NCBI GenBank assembly: GCA_003117195.1
Contig: BDSI01000177.1
Location: 1-64,000, forward strand
Direction: 5' to 3'
DNA length: 64,000 bases
DNA from: Eudorina sp. 2006-703-Eu-15
Taxonomy: Eukaryota > Chlorophyta > Chlorophyceae > Chlamydomonadales > Volvocaceae
Positions 33,011 through 45,240 of this stretch are shown one piece after another. A program made the translations under genes and the position numbers. The notes beneath the pieces are model-generated. The model was not told the origin of the DNA. It was given only the letters and a program-made list of their open reading frames with translations, and did not search any database. The first letter of the stretch is position 1; the number at the start of each line of letters is the position of its first letter.

Positions 33011-34384
33011 CCCGGCGTGACTGCGCGGCGGGGCTGCGTAGCTGCTGCTGCGTAACCCCCGCGGAACGGTGCGACCGCTTTGGTGGCGGCTTGCTGTCCT
33101 TGTGTAGGCGGGAGGGGCGGGACGGGACGGGACGGGACGCTGCACGATTCTGGACGGGGCAACTTCAGTTTGGGCTGGGCGGCGCCTTGCAAACAAGTAT
33201 CCGTTTCAATTGGGGTTCGGGTTCTGCGAAATGTTTTGACCAAGAGGATGACGCGAGATGAGGTGGTGCAGTGGACGGTCGTGCGGTATTTTGTTCGATT
33301 ATTTCGTAATTGTTCGTGGGAACGGGGCGCCTGAAGGCGCGTCGTCGCCTGTAATTTTGGATGCTGGACGGAGTACAGATTTTTTGGTTGACACGCGAGT
33401 GGTTTTGCCTTTGTCGTCCGTCGTCTTTAGGACATTTTCGTTTGGATTGGTTGCGGACGAGGTGATCGGCGCCCGGTGCTCTGAACGGCGCCCTTAGACG
33501 GAACCCTGGCGGACGCCCGCACACAGCGCGCAGGCAAGGCTCGCACCTCAGGGGCGGAGTGTACGGCGGGTGCACGACGGCTGCTCCGGACGACGGCAGC
33601 ATGACCGCAATACCATTGCAATGTTCGTGTGACTTGATCAATTTTGACAAAATTCAGGAGACGTGTTTGTCAGACGCGGCACCTGGTACATTGATACACA
33701 TGTGGGAGAAGTTACCTGCAACTGCCGTCGGTACGTCCGGCGCGGCCGTGCACCCAGGTGACGCCAAGTCCTGACGGCCGCATACCTGCATCGCTGCATG
33801 TCGGAACTACAATTCAAAATTCTCAGTATATGTATTGCTGCGAAGCTCTACCAAAATATATTACATATCCGGATCCCAACTGCGCCTTTAAAAATAGGAT
33901 AGCTCCCTACCTTGCACTGGCAGTGTAATTGGGGGCAAATTATCTACTGAGACGGCGATAACACGATATACTTTTCTTAGATTGAATATTACACGAAGGC
34001 ACGCTGATCTTTCAGCAACTACCAGAAGGTGTTGCTCGACCGGCAAGCGGACATAATCGTCAGGCTTGTACCAGCTTGGGTATCTGTTTTCCCGATACAT
34101 ACAATCGCCTTTCCGTGGAAAAACTCGCACTTGCGCGGACCTGTCTTCCATTCCAACGTACGTGGGCTTTAGGCATGGCCACCTGGGACGTCGGCATTTT
34201 ATTGTTACATCCACAGCATTACTCGACAACCAAGAGCGGCTAGTCTTCGGGACCTACCAGAGGCGTCGGCGCGCCGGGGCTTTCGGGGCCGTCCGCAGCC
34301 CGCCAGGGCAACGGTGCCGTCCAACGGCCGACACGCCTTAGCCGGTGCAGCCACGAGCTCCAGCCCAGCCGGGGACGTTGCTCA
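33011..34384. other. Intergenic region between CcdA and SERINC
   Basis: The GC content falls in 33.6-34.2 kb. It holds the CcdA 3' UTR and presumably the SERINC promoter and 5' UTR. No gene recognised; a small upstream SERINC exon cannot be excluded. Confidence 0.5.
33350..33354 (+). terminator. Poly(A) signal TGTAA for CcdA
   Basis: TGTAA about 340 bases past the CcdA stop. Position fits; not otherwise proven. Confidence 0.5.
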
Positions 34385-37300
34385 ATGTGCATCTCATTCG
34401 TTTGCTGTGGAGGCTGGGATGCGCCGCTGCGCGTGCGCTTCACGGTCGCCAAGTGGTTTTACTGCGTGGGCTTCACCGCCACGGCCATCGCGGTGTGGGT
34501 GCTGCGCGACTACGGCGGCGAGTTCCTCGCTCGGGAGGTCAGCTCCTTCGACGTGTGCCAACAGGTGAGGTGGAGAGTCTGTGAAGCCGGGAAGCTTCGG
34601 AGGGCACTTCACAACTCCCGGGACGTCCCGCGTTCATCTTCCCACAGAGGTGCCCCCCGTCCCCCAGTTGGCCCACCCGCACACACACCGTGGCGAAGAG
34701 CGTATTTGTACCCCAGCACACCCATCACACTTGCTCGCCCGGTTCGCCCGATGGACCCTTTGTTTTTGGTGGTTTGACACGGCCCCTCGCACGGCCGCAC
34801 CCGGCCGGCCGCGCACGGCCGGAAAGAAACCTTCCCATGCGAGCTCCCCCTCGCTCCCCCCCCCTCCCTCGCGCCAACCTCAACCTCCGTCCTCTCCCCC
34901 CCCCAACGCGCCGCTGGGGCAAACACCCACCTTGCCGCAGCAAGCCGACCCGTCCGACGTGCGGTGGTGCGCGGGGAAAGAGGTGGCGCTGCGCGTCAGC
35001 TTCGCCAACCTGATCTACTTTGGCGCGCACCTGGTGGGGTGCCTGTTGCTGACCCGGGCGGAGGACCCCCGGGTGCACCTCCACGCGGGACTGTGGCTGT
35101 GGCAGGTGGGTGGGCTGGGGTGGGCTGGGGTGGTTGCGCAACTTTGCGTTCGCTGCGCGCGCGCCCTCGTCATGCCGCCACTCCCTTTCCCCCGACCTCC
35201 CTTTCCCCCCACCTCCCTTTACCTCGACCTCCCTTTACCTCGACCTCCCTTTACCTCGACCTCAGGTGGTCACGTGGTTGGGCTCGCTGATCGGCTTCAT
35301 GTGGCTGCCCACCTCGGCGCTGTATGGCTACTCCCAGTTCGCACGCTACGCCAGCGGCATCTTCCTCATCCTGCAGCTGGTGCTGCTGGTCAACTTTGTG
35401 TACGAGGTACGAGGGGGGAGTGTACGAGGTACGAGGGGGGGAGTGTACGAGGTACGAAGGGGGGAGGGGCGGCTGGGCGGGGCGGTTGGCGGCTGGGCGG
35501 CCCTTGCCCTCTTGACGAGGCTTTGCAGGGGGCCGCTTGCTCAAAATGTGGAAAGATGGGAAAGATGGCTCCAAGGGGAACCGTCATCGAACCGACGCGC
35601 ACGGGGTGGCCGCTCGGTAGCTGTGGAGGCCGCGGAGCGCTGCGGCCTATCCCCAGGCGCTGGAAAAGAGCGGGCGCGCGAATCGATTGCTGTTTGGGTA
35701 AACTGCGGGGCGGGGGCCCCGGGCGGTCTGCTTTTCCGAAGCCCCCAACCAAGCTCACGGCCCGTCGGGGTCCCGCATGGTCCGTTCCTTGTTCTGACGG
35801 TTGGGCCCACGGCTTGCGCGGTGCGCACCCGCCCGGTCCCTCGGTCCGCCCGGTTGCAGGTCAACGAGTGGCTGGTGGAGAAGGACAGCCGGGCTGCCTG
35901 GGCGGTGCTGGTCGGGGGGGCGGCCATCTGCTTCGCGGGCGGCCTGGTGGGTGGCGGGTGGCGGGTGGCGGGCTCACCGTACTCGCCCCCGTGCCTTCAA
36001 CCAGCGGGCCCGACTCTGTCTGTCGGCAGCGCAGCCGCTGGCCTCCTCTGGCCTCTTTTCCATGTTTGCATTCCGAGTGGTGGTGCTTGCTACCCGATAC
36101 AGCAGCGGAGCATCCAAGGGTAGCCTCGGCACCGCTGGGCCCGTCCTGCCGGCCGCTTGCCGCCCTGACCCGTCCAGCCAGCGATTAAGCTGGCAGCCCC
36201 CTGCGTGGAGGTGGGAGGGCGCACCACCCCCTGCGTGGAGGTGGGAGGGCGCACCACCCCCTGCGCTCTCCACCCCCACGATACCGCCACTGCACTAGGT
36301 TCTCCCCTACCGCCCAACCCCTGCACCGCTCCCCACCCCACCGGCCGCCCAACCCCGCGCCGCCCAACCCCATTCACCGACCCCTCCTCCCTCCCTCCAT
36401 GAACCCTGTCCGGCCCCTGTCCGCCCAACCCGCACCGCTCCCTCATTCACCGAACCTCCTCCCTCCTTGACCCCTGTCCGGACGCCCCGGCCCACGGCCG
36501 CAGGTGCTCACCGGCATCACCTACCACTACTACGCGCCCGCCGCCTCCTGCTCCCTCAACATCTTCTTCATCACCTGGAACCTGGTGCTGGGGCTGCTGC
36601 TCGTGGGGGTGCTGTTCGTGCCCGGCCGGGCGCCCACCGCGGGGCTGCTCACTTCGGGCGCGGTATGGCTCTACTGCTCCTACCTCACCTACTCGGCCCT
36701 CGCCTCCGAGCCCGCCAACAGCTGCACCCGCGGCGGCGGCGTGAGCGCGGGCGGCTGGGTGGGCGTCGTGGCGTTCTTCATCGCGCTGGCGGCGGTGATC
36801 TACTCGACGCTGGATGCGGGTGGGTGGGTGGGTGGGTGGGTGGGTGGGTGGGTGGGCGGACCGGCACATCCCGACATCCGCCGCTGTTCAAACTCCATCA
36901 CCCGATATGACAAGAATAACAATATGAGTCCGCTGCAACATTCACTCACACATCCACTCATGCATTCAAGTCATGCGTCCTGCCTCTTCCAGCTGACTGC
37001 CGAGTATTAAGAATGTTACAGCGGACCCGCGGGTCATCCTACTCCTGTCAACGGACCCGCGGGTCATCCTACTCCTGTCAACGGACCCGCGGATCCCCAT
37101 CCCTGCCCACTAGTTGCCAACTATCCCTGCCACGCTGGCCTCTGTACCCCCTCCCCTCCCCGGCCTGTTTTGGGTATTTTATTTCGCTTCGAACCCTCCC
37201 CCCCCGTCCCTCCTACCCTCTTCTTCCCCTCTCCTATCCCCTAACCCCCGCCCTGCCCCCGCAGGGGTATCCAGCCGAGATATGTTTGGGCGCGGCAAGA

Positions 37301-37563
37301 CCGACGCCCCCGGCGACGACTCCGACGAGGTGCCGTACCGACCGGACTTTTTCCACCTGGTCTTTGCGACCGCCTCCTGCTACCTGGCCATGCTGTTCAC
37401 CAACTGGGCCGTCAGCAGTTCGCGGACCGCGTTTGAGATCGACCGGGGGTGGGCCAGCACCTGGGTCAAGATCGTGAGCAGCTGGGTGTGCGCGCTGCTG
37501 TACGGCTGGACCGTCATCGCGCCCGCGGCACTCAAAGACCGGGACTTCGGGTTCCCCGTCTGA
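34385..37563 (+). CDS. SERINC/TDE1-family multipass membrane protein
   Basis: Six exons: 34385-34564, 34941-35105, 35266-35406, 35860-35946, 36504-36819, 37265-37563 (about 395 residues). It is strongly hydrophobic with about ten membrane segments. Family landmarks: the CCGGWDAPLRVRF start, YCVGFTATAIAVWVLRDYGG, VSFANLIYFGAHLVGCLLL, FARYASGIFLILQLVLLVNF, SLNIFFITWNLVLGLLLVGV, LYCSYLTYSALASEP, and the diagnostic C-terminal block FHLVFATASCYLAMLFTNW...WVKIVSSWVCALLYGWTVIAP ending DRDFGFPV. Family knowledge: SERINC proteins are conserved eukaryotic membrane proteins linked to serine-derived lipids and phosphatidylserine distribution; the algal function is unknown. Start: 34,385 is the first in-frame ATG and leaves a short Cys-containing N-terminus; other family members have a longer Cys-rich start, so an extra 5' exon is possible. 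The intron at 36,820 begins with a (GTGG)n array. Confidence 0.9.
36196..36265. repeat. Two copies of a roughly 31-bp unit
   Basis: CCCCTGCGTGGAGGTGGGAG units with GGCGCACCAC, in a SERINC intron. Confidence 0.8.
36820..36856. repeat. (GTGG)n array at a SERINC donor
   Basis: About nine GGGT units starting at the donor of exon 36504-36819. Confidence 0.9.
37020..37095. repeat. 32-bp tandem repeat containing the GACCCGCGGGTC palindrome
   Basis: Two full units and a partial third in the last SERINC intron, each with GGACCCGCGGGTCATCC followed by TACTCCTGTCAAC. Confidence 0.9.
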
Positions 37564-38388
37564 CGGCGTGACGGGGCGCGTCTGACCCGTGGGGCGCGTC
37601 TGACCCGTGGGGCGCGTTTGACCATGCAGTGTCATTGAAACCCGGACGCTCCTCATAACCTGGACCATGACATAACTACTCGCACACACACACACACACA
37701 TATAACTACGGTACACGTTCCGGGAGCGCGCCATGTTCCGGGAGCGCGCTGGCCGGGGCCAGTTGGTCGTGTCGTGCGTCTTACATCTTCTGACATCCCG
37801 ATTTGCCCATATTGGGGCAAAAGCGGTAACCGTACCCGTACGCCGCGGAAAGGAAGAGGTTACCGAAACGGACCAGGAGGTGGGGAGGGACGCGGATGTC
37901 GGATGTCGGCCCTCCTCCGGTATCCATCCACGCTTGTTGCTAACCAGAACCAGAACGCCGACAGCGTCTGCCCCTCACCTGCCCCGCCTCCAGTCCTTCC
38001 GTAGCACCCCGGTTACGAGTCGCGCTCGCGCAGCGGAAAGCGAAATCAGCATCATCATCATATGTCGTGCTGGCCAGGTCACCGGTTTGCTGACGTGTCG
38101 CCGGTCCGCCGCGAGGCAGGATGCACGAGGAGGACAAACCTCCGTGTTACTCGCTCGAGGATGTGTAGCAACTAGCAAGCCGCCGTGTCAACGGTTCACC
38201 GGCAAGCCTTCCCTCTGTAGGGCGCTCACCCCCAGTCACCCCACGTTGTCATGGCAGTGCCCCCACCGGGTGGCGGGTACCCAGCGTTGCCCTTGGGAGT
38301 CGGCGCTTCTGCGCACGTGCACCGTGCTTGGGAGGACATGTACCGTACTTCGAGACAGCGGCGGACAGCTGCCCCCACTCCATTTGCC

Positions 38389-38424
<36 letters not shown>

Positions 38425-40077
38425 TGTCCTGCCGTTATTAGTGATAGCATCATCGTCACGCCCGCCCGCCCACCAACATTCGGTCGGAAAAAGGCCAAGT
38501 CGGCCGCCACCGCGATGCTGATCTCTCGCGACGAGAGGCGGCGACCACTGCCCGCGCCCCCCTGCGACCCCTGCCCGGCTCCTGACCCGCTGATCCATAC
38601 GGAAGCTGGTCCCCAAAATGAGTGGGGGGCCCGCCCAGTCTTGTAGCCGGCAGCCCCCGACCATCCATCCCGTCAGGGACGCTGTCAAACGGTGCCAGGA
38701 GCCGAGGGTCAAGCCACGCTGCTCGATGTACGACGTGTACTGCACGGCATTTCGTGTGTGCTTTCCGATACCTATCCAAGCAGCCAGCACAGCAAAACCA
38801 CCGCCGGCCCCGGCCTTCGCTTCCGGATCCGTTCGGTCCCTGGTCCTGGAGATAAGAGACTCGCTGGCGTCAACAGCCGCAGCTGCCGCCACCTGCCATA
38901 CCTCAAAGCTGCCGCCACCTGCCATACCTCGAAGCTGCCGCCACCTGCCATATCTCAAATAAAATGAAGTGCGACATCCGAGTCGTCGCCTGCGGGATAA
39001 TCGCATCTATACCTGCCCCCTACCTGCCCGAACTTCAATGCACCGCCATTCGTACAATGTCGTACAGCAGCACCCAAGCGACGACCGCCGCCGCGAGACT
39101 GCCGCCCGCGCCGTACAGGACACCGCCATAGCCGCCTCCGTCGTCCCTTTCCCCCCTTGACCTTTTCGGCCGAGTAGGGGGTCCTTTCCCCCTTGCACCC
39201 CTGCAGGACGTCAACCGACACTGCGGAACAGCGACAGACCACCAACCGCCAACTGCTCGTGTCATCCAGCACCCATTGTCCCTTCCTCCCTTTCCCCAAC
39301 CCCCTCCCCACCCCAACTGCGGTGGTGGCGGCCGCTCATACACATACACATACACACACACCCGCAAGAAGCGCCCCCTGGCCTGCACCTCACTGCCGGC
39401 TGTGCTGGATGGGTCCGACCCACGGGTCGCTCGGGCACTCGTACCGCCGTACGTCAGCCGACAGGATACGGAGCGGCGCCCCGTCGGTGGGCCCACATGG
39501 CGGCCAACTCTTAACTGGGCGCCGGGGCAGCAGCAGCCGGGGCAGCAGCAGCCGGGGCACCTGATGGAGCACTTGGTGTTGTGGAGCTGCCACAGGGCAC
39601 TCCAAAACCCCTGGCCCCCGACCCACGCCCCGGATCCCCCCAAATACCCCGACCTTGAAGCCGCGACCGGCCCCTCCCTTACCATGTGAAGCCACATCGT
39701 CCACACACATATACACACATACATACACCCGCGGAGGGGGGGGTCCCATCTCCCGTTTCGCGTCGCCAGGGGAATATGCTCCCCCACGAGGGCCAGGTCA
39801 GGGGTCGGGCTTTCTGGCAGCGGAGCCGTAGGGCGGCGCGCCGGCGGGCCTTGGAGAGGAATGTGCTCTGTGTCCGGGGTGTCCGGGGTGTTGGGGGCCA
39901 GGAGCCTGCTGCCGGAGCCTGCTGCTGCCCGGCTTGTGTGCGAACAGCCGGGCGGGCCGAGGTGGCCCCGGGCGTAGTGGAGCTGGCACCCACCCGGGGG
40001 ACGGGGGAGGCGTTGCCAGGGGTCGGGTCGGGGCGCGGGCGCGGGGGCGCGGACCAAGGCCCTCACCGATGCAGCCC
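37564..40077. other. Convergent intergenic region, SERINC to sulfate-binding protein
   Basis: No gene recognised in 2.5 kb. It contains a (CTG)n tract (38,391-38,421), a 26-bp triplicate with GCTGCCGCCACCTGCCATA (38,878-38,955), and an (AC)n tract near 39,340. Several open frames lack any family resemblance and overlap each other on both strands. Confidence 0.5.
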
Positions 40078-43000
40078 TCACCGCCGCGCCGTCACCGCCT
40101 GCTGCTTCTGCACCCTCTTCTTGCCCACGTCACTCTGGATGACGTCCAGGATGGCCCCCGCGTCGAAAAACAGCTCCTGAGCCCGGGCCCACCCGCCCAG
40201 CTCCTTATCCACCTGCGGAGGGACAGTTGGCAGTTGGCAGTTGACACACCGCGGGCAAGGATGAAGTGCTGTATGCTGTGGTACCATCTGTCCGCGTCAA
40301 GAGTAGGAGAGGAATGAGAGACCTAGCCTGATGGGAAACGCCCTCAACGCCCACAACAGGAGGGCGACACACCCCGTAGAAGTCAGGGTCCGGGGTCTGG
40401 TGTTTTGGGTACGGCAGGGGCGAGGCGGCGGGAGTTGTGAGTTGCGAGATGTGAGCCACACGGCTCCGAAACCGTCCCCCGCACACCCGCACCCGCGGCC
40501 CGCCCACACACACGAGCTCCTTCCTGTTCTGCCTGCCTAAGAAACACCCCCCCCCCCCCACACACACACACATGCACCCTCTCCCTCTCCGAGCTTCGGC
40601 CGCTGCGACCACACTTCCGCCCCAGTCAGTCACCCCCCGCCCCAAGACAGGCGCGCCGCCATACTACCGTACAGTCCGTACCTGCCACAGCGTCGCGGGT
40701 GGGAGCCCCGTCTGCTGCGTCGCCACCTCCCTGCAGGTCCTCGGATTGATCCGGAAGCCCAGCTTGGCGAACTCTGTCTGGGCGGCGGCGGTGAAGAGGA
40801 AACGGCAAAAGGTGGTGGCGGCCTTCTGCACCTCGGGACCCCGCGCCTCCACCACCTTGTCCACCAGCGCCAGCGGGCACTCGATGCGGATGTTGTACGA
40901 CGGTACGAGGTACGGCAGGGCTTTGTCGCCGTACACCTCATTGGTCAGGATGACCTCGTTCTCGTACGTCAGCAGCACGTCTCCCACCTGCGTGCGTGTG
41001 TGTGGTGAGGGAGACGTGGTGAGGAGCCGACACACACACACATGGCTTCCCGTGTCCTTGTCTTCAGGTCAGTACGATCGCATCCTTTGCACGGGCTGGG
41101 CCGGTTGTGCTGGGCACGATGTTTTGCTTGCGGCATTGCACGCGCTGTGGTCGTACACACACCCTCCCGCGCCGGCCCCGTCCCCACCTTCTGTTTGTAG
41201 AACACGTCCGACGCCTCGCGGGCGTCCCGCGGCTGCACCACCACGTTCTCAAACACCTTGGTCACATAGCTCAGAGCGGCGGCGTGCCCCTGCCGCATCT
41301 TGGCGCCCCACAGGGCCAGAAAGATCCACCTGAGGGGGGCGGGGGGGCGGGGAGGCGAGCGGCGGGGTGCGTGATGGGGGAAATAGAGGTCGGTCCTTCA
41401 AATTGGTCGTACCCGCAGCCGCTCCAGAAAGGCATCGTGGCCGTACACGGCCCCTCCCTCCCCCCAACCGCCCCCCTCCCTCACCCCCTCTCACCCCCGT
41501 AGCCGTAGTGGGGCAAACCCCAACCGCCCCCTCCCTCACCCCCTCTCACCCCCGTAGCCGTAGTGGGGCAACCCCAACCGCCCCCTCCCTCATCCCTCTC
41601 ACCCCGTAGCCGTAGTGGGGCAACCCCAACCGCCCCCTCCCTCACCCCTCTCACCCCCGTAGCCGTAGTGGGGCAACCCAACCGCCCCCCTCCCTCACCC
41701 CTCTCACCCCCGTAGCCGTAGTGGGGCAACCCCAACCGCCCCCCTCCCTCACCCCTCTCACCCCCGTAGCCGTAGTGGGGCAACCCCAACCGCCCCCCTC
41801 CCTCACCCCCTCTCACCCCCGTAGCCGTAGTGGGGCAACCCCAACCGCCCCCCTCCCTCACCCCCTCTCACCCCCGTAGCCGTAGTGGGGCAACCCCAAC
41901 CGCCCCCCTCCCTCACCCCCTCTCACCCCCGTAGCCGTAGTGGGGCAACCCCAACCGCCCCCCTCCCTCACCCCCTCTCACCCCCGTAGCCGTAGTGGGG
42001 CAACCCCAACCGCCCCCCTCCCTCACCCCCTCTCACCCCCGTAGCCGTAGTGGGGCAACCCCAACCGCCCCCCTCCCTCACCCCCTCTCACCCCCGTAGC
42101 CGTAGTGGGGCAACCCCAACCGCCCCCCTCCCTCACCCCCTCTCACCCCCGTAGCCGTAGTGGGGCAACCCCAACCGCCCCCCTCCCTCACCCCCTCTCA
42201 CCCCCGTAGCCGTAGTGGGGCAACCCCAACCGCCCCCCTCCCTCACCCCCTCTCACCCCGTAGCCGTAGTGGGGCAACCCCAACCGCCCCCCTCCCTCAC
42301 CCCCTCTCACCCCCGTAGCCGTAGTGGGGCAACCCCAACCGCCCCCCTCCCTCACCCCCTCTCACCCCCGTAGCCGTAGTGGGGCAACCCCAACCGCCCC
42401 CCTCCCTCACCCCTCTCACCCCCGTAGCCGTAGTGGGGCAACCCCAACCGCCCCCCTCCCTCACCCCCTCTTACCCCCGTAGCCGTAGTGGGGCAACCCC
42501 AACCGCCCGTTACCCGGCTCCCCGGCCCCCCGTCCTCCGGAGGCCCCCCCGCCCCCCAACTCGTCCTCCGGAGGCCCCACCTTCCCTCCTAAACCCCTCT
42601 CTCCAGCTCTCCTTCACCGGGTGGGTTGGGTCCGACCTGCTGCGCGTGCCTGCGTTTCACACCCTCCGCCCCCATCCAGCCCCAGACGACGAAACCGCAA
42701 AAAAGGGCAACACACCCTCCGCCCCCAGCCCCCCAGCCCACCTTGCCACCCCCGCCGTCTTGGGGTTGGCGAGCACCACCTCCACATCCGGCCGCGTCAG
42801 ATCGTCCCAGGTGCGGATGTTCTTAGGGTTGCCCTGACAGACAGACAGACATTCAAGGGGTTGAGTTGGGGCCGGAGGGGTACTGATAGGGAAACTGATA
42901 GAAGTTTTGAAGGGGCCGGAGGGAGGAAGCGAAGGGTTGTGCAAACATAGGCAGCAAAGACGCCTCTGTCCGCCGTGCACCGTTTATGTGCATAAAGGCT

Positions 43001-45240
43001 GCAATGAGTTGGGAGCGCACAGACTGCCACGGGGTAAAGATGGGGCGGGTGGTGTGTGCAGGAGGGGGCCGGGGGGTGGGGCATCTTGACTGGGTAGACC
43101 ACGCGGGGCCGCCACCTGGCGGAAGAGGAGCGCGCCTTGTGCCACCAGTGTTGAATTCCCGGCCAAGGGGGCTCCCGCCGCCCCGCGCGCACTTGCCGTA
43201 CGCAGACGCACCTGCCGTACCACAAACGCCACCGTGGTCTCACACACAATGGAGCTGCAGGGGTACCGCTGCCGCCAGTCGGGGTCGATGATCCCGGCCG
43301 CCACGATCTTGTCCAGGTCCAGGGGCAGCGCCAGAGCCACGATGTCCGCGGGCAGACCGTCGATGACGGCGCGTGCCTGCACCCGGGTGGGGGTGATGGG
43401 GGTCAGGGGGCAGGTGGGGTGCGGGGTGATGGGGGTCAGGGGGCAGGTGGGGTGCGGGGTGATGGGGGTCAGGGCAGGTGGGGTGCGGGGTGATGGGCGT
43501 CACAGGAGGCGCGGGGAAAGGGACTGGTACGGGAGGGGCGGGGCGCGGAAAACGCGCCATGGTGGCGCCCTGACGGGTGATAAGCGGATTCGCCCCGGGG
43601 AGGCAGGGAGGGAGTGAGGGAGGCAGGGCGGGAGGCGAGGAGGGAGGGCGGGAGGCGAGGAGGGAGGCGTGGAGCGTGGGGGTTCAAGAGGCGCGGATCA
43701 AGTTGGGGGAAAGGGCAGGCAAGGGGGCTTCCGCAGGGCCTGGACGATTTGGGCCCCTGGCACCGCTGGCGCGCAGCACAGCACAGCACGGCACTGCACA
43801 GCACAGCGCAGCAGCCCCGTTGCACCTGACCGGCAGACGGCGATGGGCGTCGGGCGGATGGCGGGCCCTGGGGCCCTGCGCCCCGTGGGACCCGTGGGGC
43901 GGCCTCGAGGGGCCTTCCTCCGAAACCCCTCCGCGGCCCTCCCTACACACACAATGGGCCGCCCTCCGTCTCCTTAGCTGCTGAGCTCCACGGAGGGAGG
44001 GTGGGGGGAGCCCTGGCAGAGCCCCCCGGGAGCCAGACGGTCCCCGCATGGCCCCATCTCGGTTCCAGGGAAGACACGCGAGCGTGTGCCCCTCGTCCGC
44101 CACCCCACCTCGCCCCACTGACCAGCAGCCTCCCGGGGGGGAGGGGGAGGGGGCACCGTCGCCCGCCATCGCCATCGCCATGGCCAGGACCCCATCCCCC
44201 AGACATCAGCCTAACGCCACTCCACCGCAAGGGAGGCCCCACCCGCCCCTCTTTGCCCGCCGCCCAGGGGGGATATGCACGCCAGCAATAACACAGCAAC
44301 CAGTGGCGTTGGTGACCAGGGCTACTCTGTCCCAGCTCCGGGACACCCCACACCCGCATTCACACACCGATGTGGGGTCCGGCGGGTCTCATATCTAAAC
44401 ACACCGATCTGCCAAATGTGCCGGGTGCCAGTGCCGGGTACCTGTGCCTGACAGCGTCTAGCCAGTCAGCCAGCCAGTCATCCCCAGGGGAAGGGCCCGA
44501 AGCCGATGTACGGCACCCCAAGAAGCTGAGCTGAGCTCCCTGGCCGGGGGACCCACAGCGCAGTCAAGACGGTCCAGGGGGCCCGCGGCGGGTCCAAAAC
44601 GCCGAAGTAAGGGGGTGGCCAGCGAGAGCGACACCGCGAGGTGGCCTCAGGGGCCAGGGCGCCATCGCATCACATCACCCCCCATAAGGCCCCCACATAG
44701 CGCAACCCCCCCTGCCACCCGCCCTGTCCCCACAGCGCTCCACCACCGCCCTCTGCCAGTGCAGCCCAGCCGCGCCTCGCTACTGCCCCGGCTCCCGCGG
44801 GGCCCCCAATCAGACCCCCGCCCCGTCTCCACGCGGCCACCGCCACCACCTCCAGCCCACCACCACCGCCACCGCCACCGACCCACCACCACCGCCACCG
44901 CCACCGGCCCACCACCACCACGGGTTATACCGCTACCGGGAGCGGTGAGGAGTGCTGGTGTGTGTGTGTGGGGGGGTGGGTTTACCTGCACGCCGCTCGC
45001 CGCGAATGTGAGTCGGAAGCGCACGTCCACGCCCGCTTCCCGCATGTACAGCTCCCGGAAGGCTTTCGTGACGCGGACGTACGCCAGCTTGGTCACCGCA
45101 AAGGAAGCCAGCGTGAGGACGACTTCTGGGAGGTGCTGCGCCGCGAGGTCGCACAGCGCCTGCGGCCGGGCGCCGTGGCCGTCCTGCCCGCCACCGCCGC
45201 CGTCCGGCGGGGGTGGTTGCCAGGGCGCTAGTGCGGCCAT
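40078..45240 (-). CDS. SBP1: Sulfate-binding protein of the chloroplast sulfate ABC permease
   Basis: Six exons in phase: 45240-44986, 43376-43212, 42833-42742, 41329-41188, 40987-40682, 40212-40078 (364 residues). The chain follows bacterial Sbp/Cys[123 protein letters not shown], then [14 protein letters not shown] near the C-terminus. Family knowledge: in Chlamydomonas the nuclear genes SULP, SULP2, SBP and SABC make a chloroplast-envelope sulfate permease; this is the substrate-binding subunit. The chosen start is the only upstream ATG in the exon, but it leaves little room for a transit peptide; the frame stays open without ATG to about 45,360, so a 5' exon may be missing. Stop at 40,078; a GTGAGG right there leaves a further 3' exon possible. 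No sulfur-response element was identified. Confidence 0.88.
41470..42505. repeat. 55-bp minisatellite, about 18-19 copies
   Basis: Each unit contains GTAGCCGTAGTGGGGCAACC followed by a C/T-rich tract. The period is 55 bp, with a few 53-56-bp variants near the left end. It lies entirely inside the intron 42741-41330 of the sulfate-binding gene, where it makes up most of the 1.4-kb intron. Confidence 0.95.
43385..43500. repeat. Tandem repeat of GGTGATGGGGGTCAGGG-containing units (about 34 bp)
   Basis: Three to four units with GGGGCAGGTGGGGTGCGG, immediately upstream (gene sense) of exon 43376-43212 of the sulfate-binding gene. Confidence 0.85.

Noticed and set aside
41470..42505. CRISPR or satellite gene cluster
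   Set aside because: A plain 55-bp intronic minisatellite; the Gly/Leu/Pro/Tyr frames across it are repeat translation.
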